Shown: positions 8,518 to 14,918 of the stretch, piece after piece
Layout: the number at the start of each line of letters is the position of its first letter
Numbering within the stretch: the stretch's first letter is position 1
Origin: Rectinema subterraneum
GTDB lineage: Bacteria; Spirochaetota; Spirochaetia; Treponematales; Rectinemataceae
Reading direction: 5' to 3'
Length of the DNA: 38,319 bases
NCBI GenBank assembly: GCA_009768935.1
Contig: WESA01000027.1
Location: 1-38,319, forward strand
Notes under the pieces: model-generated
Told to the model about the DNA's origin: nothing
The model's database searches: none
Seen by the model: only the letters and a program-made list of their open reading frames with translations
Program-made: the position numbers and the translations under genes

Positions 8518-9666
8518 TCATTCTGCAATCTCGGGAACGGACTGCAAGGGTACGGCGGTGATGCTCTCCGCGAGCGGGTAGGTCTTCGTGCCGGGATAGA
8601 CGACATAGAGGTGCGAAAGGCCCAGGTCCTCGAGGGCGATCGTCATGGAGCGGCTCAAGGTGGGCGCCTGGTTCAATTTCATCTCGAAGCCGTAACGGGT
8701 GGTGCCCAGGTCGAGGACGAGGTCGAGCTCGGCGCCGCTATAGGTTGCATAGAACGAGGCCTGCGCGCCCGGAAACCGCGAGAGCAGGGTTTCGAGCGCA
8801 TAGCCTTCCCAGGACGCGCCCACCGAGGGATGCGACAGGAGCCCGTCCATATCGGCGATGCCGAGAAGCGCATGGAGAATGCCGCTGTCGCGAAGGTAGA
8901 CTTTCGGCGACTTGACGAGGCGCTTGCCGAGGTTTTCGTACCACGGGGGAAGTCTTCGCACGAGGAAGGTCCCTTCCAGAATTTCGAGGTAGCGCGTGAC
9001 GGTCTTGTCGCTTATGCCGAGCGATCGGGCGAGCACCGAGCTATTCCATACCTGGCCGTGGTAATGGGCGATCATGGTCCAGAATCTCGACAGGCCTGCC
9101 GCAGGTATGCTGATACCGAGCTGGGGGATGTCGCGCTCAAGAAAGGTACGGATGAATCCTTTTCTCCACTCGAGGCTTGCCGCATCGGAATCCGCAAGCC
9201 AGGAGCGCGGGAATCCGCCGCGAAGCCAGAGTTTCTGCCATGCCTCGCTCCCCACTTCGTCCAGCGAAAAGCCCTGCATGTCGACAAAGCTCGTCCTTCC
9301 CGCAAGGCTCTCGGACACGCCGCGCACGAGGTGCGGAGATGCACTTCCCAGAAGCAGGAATCGAGCCGCGTTGTCGGGTCTATCGACGAGGACGCGCAGG
9401 ATCGGAAAAAGTTCCGGCCGGCGCTGCACTTCGTCGATGACGATCAATCCGCGTTTGTCGGAGAGGGCGAGCATGGGATGGGACAGTGCCGCATCATCCG
9501 CAGGATCCTCGAGGTCGAATATGGGGGCCTGCGTTTTTTGGGCGATGATTCGCGCGATGGTCGTCTTGCCGCATTGGCGAGCTCCGAGCAAGGTGACAAT
9601 CGGCGTAATTGCAAAGGCGTTTTCGATACGCTCCATGAGCGCGGGGCGCGGTATGAGCGTCGTCAT
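8518..9666 (-). CDS. AAA ATPase with C-terminal DUF4143 domain (ATPase 1)
   Basis: A 382-aa protein: N-terminal AAA-type ATPase with Walker A GARQCGKT (28-35), Walker B LIVIDEVQR (DE at 78-79) and a LLLGSASP sensor-like block. A winged-helix middle (SVLARSLGISDKTVTRYLEIL) and a C-terminal DUF4143 region with a PD-(D/E)XK-like trace (GAELDLVLD, FEMKLN) follow. The molecular function of this family is not established. I start it at 9666, not further upstream, because the extra residues would be encoded across a promoter and operator. TTGACA-17 bp-TATCAT ends 6 bp before this ATG, so the message should be leaderless. It lies between repeats R2 and R3, and the stop codon coincides with the end of R2. 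A self-regulating, TA-like solo module is my inference. Confidence 0.85.
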   Translation of the reverse strand: MTTLIPRPALMERIENAFAITPIVTLLGARQCGKTTIARIIAQKTQAPIFDLEDPADDAALSHPMLALSDKRGLIVIDEVQRRPELFPILRVLVDRPDNAARFLLLGSASPHLVRGVSESLAGRTSFVDMQGFSLDEVGSEAWQKLWLRGGFPRSWLADSDAASLEWRKGFIRTFLERDIPQLGISIPAAGLSRFWTMIAHYHGQVWNSSVLARSLGISDKTVTRYLEILEGTFLVRRLPPWYENLGKRLVKSPKVYLRDSGILHALLGIADMDGLLSHPSVGASWEGYALETLLSRFPGAQASFYATYSGAELDLVLDLGTTRYGFEMKLNQAPTLSRSMTIALEDLGLSHLYVVYPGTKTYPLAESITAVPLQSVPEIAE

Positions 9667-9672
9667 AGACCG

Positions 9673-9709
9673 ATGATATATCTTGAAATTTCGGATGTCA
9701 ACTCCGAAA
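9673..9709 (-). promoter_or_regulatory. Leaderless promoter with operator over the -35 box, ATPase 1
   Basis: On the minus strand TTGACA (9696-9701) and TATCAT (9673-9678) are separated by 17 bp, and only 6 bp lie between the -10 box and the ATG. A perfect inverted repeat TTTCGGA-7 nt-TCCGAAA (9689-9709) is centred on the -35 box, where a bound repressor would block RNA polymerase. Confidence 0.75.
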
Positions 9710-9740
9710 ATTAAAGGAATTTTATACAATTACAAAATTG

Positions 9741-9992
9741 CGGATGATCAACATGATAATGTGTTGACAGGATGCACTGGATACTTGACTGGATGTACTG
9801 GATACTCGACATGATGACAGGATTGAACATGATGTACACGATGAATATAATTTATTGTAAAATAAATAAAAACCCAAAAACTATCCCGTCCATCATTCTT
9901 AATCATGTTTATCCTGTCCAATATCCTGTTCATCACTCGTAATCATGTTTATCCTGTCCAGTATCCTGTTCATCCCCTCCCTTGTTTGACCA
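9741..9992. repeat. Full-size dispersed repeat element R3
   Basis: It carries the left motif GATAATGTGTTGACAGGATG, forward units, the core AATATAATTTATTGTAAAAT and inverted units. It ends in CATCCCCTCCCTTGTTTGACC. It is strongly similar along its length to R5 at 11941-12162. It fills the intergenic space between the divergently oriented ATPase 1 and ATPase 2 genes; apart from the two flanking promoters I see nothing else in 9667-10040. Confidence 0.88.
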
Positions 9993-10004
9993 GAATAATA
10001 ATCC

Positions 10005-10033
10005 TTGCAAATCTGGGAGTATGATCCTATAAT
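10005..10033 (+). promoter_or_regulatory. Leaderless promoter of ATPase 2
   Basis: TTGCAA (10005-10010), a 17-bp spacer and a perfect TATAAT (10028-10033) are followed by only 7 bp before the ATG at 10041. The start site should fall at or next to the initiation codon. An in-frame TTG at 10005 is inside the -35 box and so is rejected as a start. Confidence 0.75.
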
Positions 10034-10040
10034 TGCAGGG

Positions 10041-11204
10041 ATGATTCCTCGGATTGAACTTGCTTCTCTTCTGGATGACCTGTCGGTGTTTCCTGCGGTT
10101 GCGTTGCTCGGGGCGCGGCAGGCAGGGAAGACGACTCTGGCCATGGAGGTGCAGAAGCTCCGCGATGCTCTCTATCTCGATCTGGAATCCGAACGAGACC
10201 GGGCGAAGCTTGCCGAGCCCGAGCTGTATTTGAGCGAGCATTTGGATAGGCTCGTGATTCTGGATGAGATTCATCGTGTGCCGCAGCTTTTTCCGGTCTT
10301 GCGGGGGCTGATCGATCAGCGCAGGCGCGCAGGTCGAAACGCGGGTTTGTTTCTCTTGCTGGGCTCGCAATCGCCCGAGCTCCTGCGACAGACCGGAGAG
10401 TCGCTGGCTGGCCGTATTGCGTACCGTGAGCTAACGCCGTTCTGGGTGCTCGAGGTTCCGAAGGGTCAGGATGATAGGCTCTGGGTGCGCGGTGGGTTTC
10501 CGGAGAGTTTTCTTGCGGAAAGCTCCGCGCGGAGTCTACGCTGGCGGCAGGATTTTATCCGCACGTATCTCGAACGTGATATCCGTCAATTCGATGTGCG
10601 GCTGATGCCGGAGACTTTGCGACGTCTTTGGGTGATGCTGGCCTATCTGCAAGGAAGCATGGTGAACGTGGCGCAATTGGCGCGCAATGTCGACGTGGAT
10701 GTCAAGACGATCAATCGCTACCTCGATTTGCTCACCGATCTGTTTCTGCTTCGACGTCTGCAACCCTGGCATGTGAATATCGGCAAGCGGCTGACCAAGG
10801 CTCCCAAACTGTATATTCGCGACAGCGGGCTATCCCACGCCCTCTTGGGAATCGAGGATAGGGAAGCCTTGCTGTCGCACCCTGTGGTTGGTCCAAGCTG
10901 GGAAGGTTTTGTGATCGAAAATCTCCTTACTGCAGCAGGAGCCAACTACCAATCCTATTATTACCGCACCGCGAGCGGCGCCGAGATCGATCTTGTGCTG
11001 GTACCGCCGGATCAGCGTCTCTGGGCGGTGGAAATCAAGCGCTCACTTACTCCGAAACCCGAGCGGGGCTTTTATATCGCCTGCGAGGACCTCAAGCCTG
11101 CACAGCGGTTTGTTGTCTATCCCGGCGATGAGCGTTTCCCGCTCGGCCACGACACCGAGGCGATCTCCCTGCGCGAACTTGCAGGCCTCCTGCGGGGAGG
11201 ATGA
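10041..11204 (+). CDS. AAA ATPase with C-terminal DUF4143 domain (ATPase 2)
   Basis: A 387-aa relative of ATPase 1. Walker A is GARQAGKT (24-31), Walker B is LVILDEIHR, and LLLGSQSP, the helix-turn-helix segment VAQLARNVDVDVKTINRYLDLL and the nuclease-like trace GAEIDLVLVPP/AVEIKRS follow in the same order. It is divergent from ATPase 1 in detail and points the other way, so it looks like a separate acquisition and not a tandem copy. The start is fixed by the promoter: TATAAT ends 7 bp before the ATG, giving a leaderless message. It is bounded by repeats R3 and R4. The family's function is unknown; an addiction- or defence-like role is inferred from the neighbourhood. Confidence 0.85.
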   Translation: MIPRIELASLLDDLSVFPAVALLGARQAGKTTLAMEVQKLRDALYLDLESERDRAKLAEPELYLSEHLDRLVILDEIHRVPQLFPVLRGLIDQRRRAGRNAGLFLLLGSQSPELLRQTGESLAGRIAYRELTPFWVLEVPKGQDDRLWVRGGFPESFLAESSARSLRWRQDFIRTYLERDIRQFDVRLMPETLRRLWVMLAYLQGSMVNVAQLARNVDVDVKTINRYLDLLTDLFLLRRLQPWHVNIGKRLTKAPKLYIRDSGLSHALLGIEDREALLSHPVVGPSWEGFVIENLLTAAGANYQSYYYRTASGAEIDLVLVPPDQRLWAVEIKRSLTPKPERGFYIACEDLKPAQRFVVYPGDERFPLGHDTEAISLRELAGLLRGG

Positions 11205-11208
11205 AATT

Positions 11209-11290
11209 GATCAACTGGATAATGTGATGACAGGATGCACGGGATATTTGACAGGATGCCAGGATTATCCATGATGAACAGGATGGTTGG
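11209..11290. repeat. Dispersed repeat, short copy R4
   Basis: It carries GATAATGTGATGACAGGATG, then TTGACAGGATGCCAGGATTA and ATGATGAACAGGATGG, all forward units with no core or inverted arm. It separates ATPase 2 from mazF (tail-to-tail genes). Confidence 0.8.
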
Positions 11291-11301
11291 TGAGATGATC
11301 G

Positions 11302-11640
11302 CTAGGTTAGATTGAGAATGAGTTTGATTCCTTCTTCTACTTCTTCGAGGGTTTGTCTTTTGAGCGTTCCTATACGCTCGATCAGCCTCTGTTTATCAAC
11401 CGCCGAGAGCTGAGATACCACCAGCACCGAGTCTTTTGATAAGCTGGACTCATCTTTTGGTAGTACGACATTGCCGGGAGCTTCGGCGAGCGCCATGTTG
11501 GTCGTGAGTGGGACAATGATGGTGGTGTGAATGTTGCTTGTATTAAACGCATCGTCTTGCAGGATGACAACTGGGCGCCGAAAACCAGGTTCGCTTCCGA
11601 AAGGAAGTCCAAAATCAGCCCACCAGAGTTCACCACGCAT
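11302..11640 (-). CDS. mazF: MazF/PemK-type toxin endoribonuclease
   Basis: A 112-aa protein, normal MazF length. The order RGELWWADFG, GFRRPVVILQDDAFN, TTIIVPLTTN, PGNVVLPKD and VVSQLSAVDKQRL is the classic PemK/MazF pattern; RRPVVILQ and SQLSAVDK belong to the RNA-binding and catalytic face. The family cleaves mRNA at short specific motifs. Two adjacent ATGs (11643 and 11640) lie inside the 3' end of the antitoxin gene, which overlaps by 11-14 bp, so translation is probably coupled. I chose the second ATG arbitrarily. Confidence 0.9.
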   Translation of the reverse strand: MRGELWWADFGLPFGSEPGFRRPVVILQDDAFNTSNIHTTIIVPLTTNMALAEAPGNVVLPKDESSLSKDSVLVVSQLSAVDKQRLIERIGTLKRQTLEEVEEGIKLILNLT

Positions 11641-11881
11641 CATTCTTTGTAAGTTCCCTTATACTCTCAATGCTCGCGTTTTCTACATTTAAATTATGTA
11701 CATCCTGTTTTTGGTTTGAGTACACTTTATTTAAATCTTCGGTGATATTGTCTTTTGCGTGGCGAGTAATGAATTCTTGAAGGGCTTTGGCGAAGAGCTG
11801 ACTTCTGGGAATCCCGAGCGACTTCGCAGTTTTTTCTGCTTCTTTGTAGAGCCCTTCTGGTAAGGAGATTGCGGTTTTCAT
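11630..11881 (-). CDS. mazE: Ribbon-helix-helix antitoxin paired with MazF
   Basis: An 83-aa protein: MKTAISLPEGLYKEAEKTAK, then SLGIPRSQLFAKALQEFI, is a ribbon-helix-helix DNA-binding fold (residues 1-45). The polar C-terminal tail (EDLNKVYSNQ...) would wrap the toxin. The reading frame stays open upstream, but the extra residues fall in the promoter and repeat R5, so I start at 11881. TTGACA-17-TATACT ends 6 bp before this ATG and a palindrome lies in the spacer, indicating autoregulation and a leaderless transcript. The mazE symbol denotes its role; its fold is not the AbrB-like fold of E. coli MazE. Confidence 0.85.
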   Translation of the reverse strand: MKTAISLPEGLYKEAEKTAKSLGIPRSQLFAKALQEFITRHAKDNITEDLNKVYSNQKQDVHNLNVENASIESIRELTKNDAW

Positions 11882-11887
11882 GTTGTT

Positions 11888-11916
11888 AGTATAACCGTGG
11901 TATAACCACTTGTCAA
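11888..11916 (-). promoter_or_regulatory. Leaderless promoter with spacer operator, mazEF
   Basis: Minus-strand TTGACA (11911-11916) and TATACT (11888-11893) are 17 bp apart, with 6 bp from the -10 box to the ATG. The spacer holds the palindrome GTGGTTATACCAC, a good candidate for the antitoxin operator. Confidence 0.78.
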
Positions 11917-11940
11917 GAAAGGTACCACCGGCTGTGCCAT

Positions 11941-12162
11941 GACTGGATGAACGGGATACCTGACCGGATGTACTGGATACTTGACTGGATGCACCGGATA
12001 CTCGACATGATGACAGGATTGAACATGATGTACACGACGAATATAATTTATTGTAAAATAAATAAAAACCCAAAAACCATCCCGTTCATCACTCGTAATC
12101 ATGTCCATCCTGTCGAGTATCCTGTTCATCCCCTCTCTTGCGTGACCGGATGAACGGGACAA
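11941..12162. repeat. Full-size dispersed repeat element R5
   Basis: It has forward units (TTGACTGGATGCACCGGATA), the core AATATAATTTATTGTAAAAT, inverted units, and ends CATCCCCTCTCTTGCGTGACC. It matches R3 closely over about 170 bp, including the AACATGATGTACACGA segment just before the core. It lacks the GATAATGTG left motif. It lies between mazEF and ATPase 3; the remaining gap to 12181 holds no gene. Confidence 0.88.
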
Positions 12163-12181
12163 TGGGTTTGGGGGGAAGGGC

Positions 12182-13432
12182 TCAGCGTGCCTCTAATAAA
12201 AATCTGCGAATGTTGTAGTGTTGGATGCCGTTGCGGCTGCGGTCGATCTCATCCATGGTGATGACGAACTTGGGGTAGTTATCGGGGATGGTTTCTAGGG
12301 CGGAAAATTCGCGCTCCACGGTCGCATCGTCGGCCAGCAGGTAGGCGACTTGTAGATAGACCTTTGTGCCGCCTTTCCGGGCGCAAAAATCGACTTCGAG
12401 CGAGCGCTGCTTGCCGATGGTCACCTCGTATCCACGTCGCACCAGTTCCATGAAGACAATATTCTCGAGGGTCTGGTTGATGTCGCGCTGATTGTTGCCG
12501 TACAGCGCCTCGCGGATACCATGGTCCACCAGGTATATCTTTTCCTGGGTGCTCAGAAGCCGCTTACCGATGAGATCTTCGCGCGGGACCATGTGGATCA
12601 GGCAGGCTTCCTTGCAATACTCGATATAATTATAGATGGTTTCAGTCGATATGCTTCGCTTTTCGTTCTTGAGGTAGTCCATGACCGAGCGCGCCGAAAA
12701 GGTGTTTCCTGTGGTGGCGACGAGATAGAGGATGAGCCGCTTGAGTTTGTCGATATCGCGAATATGGTTGCGCTGGGCTATGTCCTTCAAAATGATAGAA
12801 TCGAACAGGTCGTTCAGATATTGCAGGGTCGAGGCGTCGTCGAAGGCATAGCGGTAGAGAAAGGGCATACCGCCGAAGACGAGGTAGCGCCTGAAGGCCT
12901 CCGCTTCGGAGAGCTGGCTACCTCCTGCCGACAGCATGTCCAGAACTTCTCGAAATGAGAAGGGGTATACCTTGATTTCAACATATCTGCCGCCTAAGTA
13001 GGTGGCCAGCTCCCCGGAAAGCATTGTGGCATTGGAGCCGGTGATATAGATATCGGCGTCGAAATCGATCATGCAGGAGTTGACGAGGCGCTCCCAGCCC
13101 TCGAGTTCTTGAATCTCATCCAGAAAAAGATAGATTTTCCGGCCCGAACGAGTCGCTTCGCCATTTGCGGCGGTGGCGGTAACAGCAGCCTTGGCGACTG
13201 CGGCTTTGATGTAGGTGTACGCGCCTTGGATATCTCGAGGGAAGGGCAGCGCCTGGGACTCAAAATTGATCGCGATGATTTGCGATGGTGCAATGCCGTT
13301 CTGCACAAGCTCCTGCTGAATGAGTTCGAGCATGACGCTCTTGCCGCATCGGCGAATACCGGTCAGGACTTTGACGACATCGGTATTCATGAAGGGACGG
13401 ATTTTCTCAAGATACAAGGGGCGCTGGATCAT
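12182..13432 (-). CDS. AAA_14-type ATPase with DUF4143 domain (ATPase 3)
   Basis: A 416-aa protein of a different subfamily from ATPases 1 and 2. Walker A is GIRRCGKS (25-32), Walker B is IYLFLDEIQEL, then YITGSNATMLSGELATYLGGR, FREVL and FGGMPFLYRY. The C-terminus ends with the nuclease-like trace LEVDFCARKGGTKVYLQVAYLL. This matches the AAA_14 plus DUF4143 architecture, whose function is not settled. A low-complexity Ala-rich insert (TATAANGEATRSG) precedes Walker B. The ATG at 13432 follows TTGCTT-17-TATAAT with 9 bp to spare, so the mRNA has almost no leader. It is flanked by R5 and R6. Confidence 0.87.
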   Translation of the reverse strand: MIQRPLYLEKIRPFMNTDVVKVLTGIRRCGKSVMLELIQQELVQNGIAPSQIIAINFESQALPFPRDIQGAYTYIKAAVAKAAVTATAANGEATRSGRKIYLFLDEIQELEGWERLVNSCMIDFDADIYITGSNATMLSGELATYLGGRYVEIKVYPFSFREVLDMLSAGGSQLSEAEAFRRYLVFGGMPFLYRYAFDDASTLQYLNDLFDSIILKDIAQRNHIRDIDKLKRLILYLVATTGNTFSARSVMDYLKNEKRSISTETIYNYIEYCKEACLIHMVPREDLIGKRLLSTQEKIYLVDHGIREALYGNNQRDINQTLENIVFMELVRRGYEVTIGKQRSLEVDFCARKGGTKVYLQVAYLLADDATVEREFSALETIPDNYPKFVITMDEIDRSRNGIQHYNIRRFLLEAR

Positions 13433-13441
13433 GGTATCACA

Positions 13442-13504
13442 ATTATATTTCTAGTATATCGAAAAAGCAATGGATATATTGCAAATTCTTTCGATATATC
13501 GAAA
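13442..13504 (-). promoter_or_regulatory. Promoter and palindromic operators, ATPase 3
   Basis: Minus-strand TTGCTT (13465-13470), 17 bp, TATAAT (13442-13447), then 9 bp to the ATG. A perfect 16-bp palindrome TTTCGATATATCGAAA lies at 13489-13504 upstream of the -35 box, and a half-site ATATCGAAA (13456-13464) lies in the spacer. Two matching sites suggest cooperative binding by a regulator, perhaps the protein's own helix-turn-helix part. Confidence 0.72.
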
Positions 13505-13506
13505 GG

Positions 13507-13760
13507 GATGAATGGATATTTGACTGGATGAACGGGATAGTTGACGGGATGTACATGATACTCGACAGGATGACAGGATTTTTCAGGATGAACAGGATGA
13601 ATGTATTTTTCTAAAATCAAGAAAAGAAAAAAAAGCTTCATCCAGTCCATCACTCGTAATCATGTGTATCCTGTCGGGTATCCTGTGCATCACTTGTAAT
13701 CATGTATATCCTGTCGAGTATCCCGTTCATCCCCTCCCTTGCGTGACCGGATTAGGAATG
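13507..13760. repeat. Full-size dispersed repeat element R6, divergent core
   Basis: It has forward units (TTGACTGGATGAACGGGATA, TCGACAGGATGACAGGATTT) and inverted units (GTATCCTGTCGGGTATCCTG), ending CATCCCCTCCCTTGCGTGACC as in R3 and R5. Its core differs: TATTTTTCTAAAATCAAGAA replaces the TATAATTTA type. No ORF is supported between 13433 and 13761. Confidence 0.85.
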
Positions 13761-13761
13761 A

Positions 13762-14061
13762 TTACCTGGATAATCCGCATGTGGCGGCGAGGTCCTCCCA
13801 CGCGGGGATGACGTGGAGCTTTTTCCCTTGGGTGATGATTTCGTCGCGTGCGGCGGCGGTGATGATATAGCCTTCAGCAAGGTCGAAGAATGAGAGTGCC
13901 TTCATCAAGCCTTTGATTTCGCGCGCTTCGTTGTCGTGATTCAGATGACTGCACACCTGCATGCAGAGAGGCTTTTCCCTATGAGCATTGACAACAAAGT
14001 CGCATTCAGCCGCGTTGTCAAAAAAATAATAGATGTCGCTGGTGAGGCGGCGCAGTTCCAT
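13762..14061 (-). pseudogene. C-terminal remnant of a DUF4143 ATPase
   Basis: A 99-aa reading frame with only the last domain of a DUF4143-type ATPase: SDIYYFFDNAAECDFVVN, CMQVCSHL, then GYIITAAARDEI and VIPAWEDLAA. The ECDFVV and MQVCSHL strands match the nuclease-like trace of the three intact ATPases. There is no Walker A or B. A palindromic operator-like site survives 35 bp upstream, so an internal deletion of the ATPase part between an old promoter and the C-terminus is the simplest reading. It could still be expressed as a small protein. It is flanked by R6 and R7. Confidence 0.7.
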
Positions 14062-14095
14062 GAATATGAAATTTTCATGTCTTTTATTTCATTGC

Positions 14096-14117
14096 TACTG
14101 GAATATATGTTCCAGTA
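14096..14117. promoter_or_regulatory. Operator-like palindrome upstream of the DUF4143 remnant
   Basis: TACTGGAA-6 nt-TTCCAGTA is a perfect inverted repeat with 8-bp arms. Its placement parallels the operators of ATPases 1 and 3, suggesting it regulated the gene before its truncation. Confidence 0.6.
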
Positions 14118-14130
14118 ATAATGGAATATT

Positions 14131-14228
14131 AGACGGGATTACAGGATTATCCTGGATGAACGGGATAGTGTGGTGACGGGATAACCGGATTACCTATGAT
14201 GAACGGGATAATGTGGTGACATGATTGC
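14131..14228. repeat. Dispersed repeat, short copy R7
   Basis: Forward units only: GACGGGATTACAGGATTA, CTGGATGAACGGGATAGTG, then GATGAACGGGATAATGTGG and TGACATGATTGCA. It contains the GATAATGTG motif shared with R2, R3, R4 and R8. It separates the DUF4143 remnant from rloB; the rest of the 228-bp gap has no gene. Confidence 0.78.
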
Positions 14229-14289
14229 ATCAGCGTTTGGCGTTGAGAGTGATCGCATTTTATCCTCATACAATAGAGCAAGTTGATTA

Positions 14290-14910
14290 TTACGCTTCTT
14301 CTACCGAGAATTGTTCAATAGCAGTAACCAACTCATCAACATTGGTATACGGATTCATTTCATATATCGGAAAATCGGCTGGATTGGATTGCAATTGGTA
14401 TTTCCGGCAACGTTGGGCGTTGGTTTTGGCCTGAGCAAGGAGGTGTTTTGTTTTTGCATATGTCAATGGACTGGATTTATCATAATCATATCCATACTCA
14501 GTTCTTATATACGCAATAAGCTCACTGCAGTTTGCAAAAGGCCTCGTTGTGTAGCCAAAATGCAACAATAGCCAGTACTCAAAGCAAATTGAAGAAAAGG
14601 CAATCTTTATGCCATTCGCCGCTGCCTGATCAAAGGCTTGCGCATGGAGCGTATAGCCATCTTTATCAAATACGACCCAAACCTGATCTTTGTTTGTTGC
14701 CTTGAGCTTTTTTGCTTCTCTGACAAGTTCTCGCGCCGTATTCTTCTTGGTATCGACAACCTTTACCTCCAGCCGATGATCCGGATTGCGACGATCATTG
14801 ATCAGGGCCTTGAAATACGCGCTTTCCGATTTGTCTTTTGCTCCCTCGCAAAGAACAAGAAGGCGCCACTGGACTGAACGCGTACCTGGATTTGGACGAA
14901 CTTTTGGCAT
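14290..14910 (-). CDS. rloB: RloB-like TOPRIM protein (AbiLii-like)
   Basis: A 206-aa RloB-family protein. LLVLCEGAKDKSE (Glu22) and VWVVFDKDGY (Asp82, Asp84) form the E...DxD signature of a TOPRIM metal site, so a nuclease activity is predicted. FSSICFEYWLLLHF and YDYDKSSPLTYAKTK are typical RloB blocks. It lies 8 bp after rloA on the same strand; the pair matches the RloA/RloB arrangement first described in restriction loci and the AbiL phage-abortive system. The defence role is established for relatives and inferred here. Full length and intact. Confidence 0.85.
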   Translation of the reverse strand: MPKVRPNPGTRSVQWRLLVLCEGAKDKSESAYFKALINDRRNPDHRLEVKVVDTKKNTARELVREAKKLKATNKDQVWVVFDKDGYTLHAQAFDQAAANGIKIAFSSICFEYWLLLHFGYTTRPFANCSELIAYIRTEYGYDYDKSSPLTYAKTKHLLAQAKTNAQRCRKYQLQSNPADFPIYEMNPYTNVDELVTAIEQFSVEEA

Positions 14911-14918
14911 GGTTTCAG

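Noticed and set aside
8611..9714. A 367-codon plus-strand open frame over ATPase 1
   Set aside because: It is antisense to a gene with clear Walker motifs, its protein has no recognisable domain, and it arises from high GC content.
11882..12073. Longer antitoxin frame upstream of mazE
   Set aside because: The extra codons cover the promoter, operator and repeat R5 and give a low-complexity Ser-rich sequence.
14225..14877. Plus-strand frames over rloB
   Set aside because: Antisense to rloB, whose TOPRIM residues are intact; no independent support.
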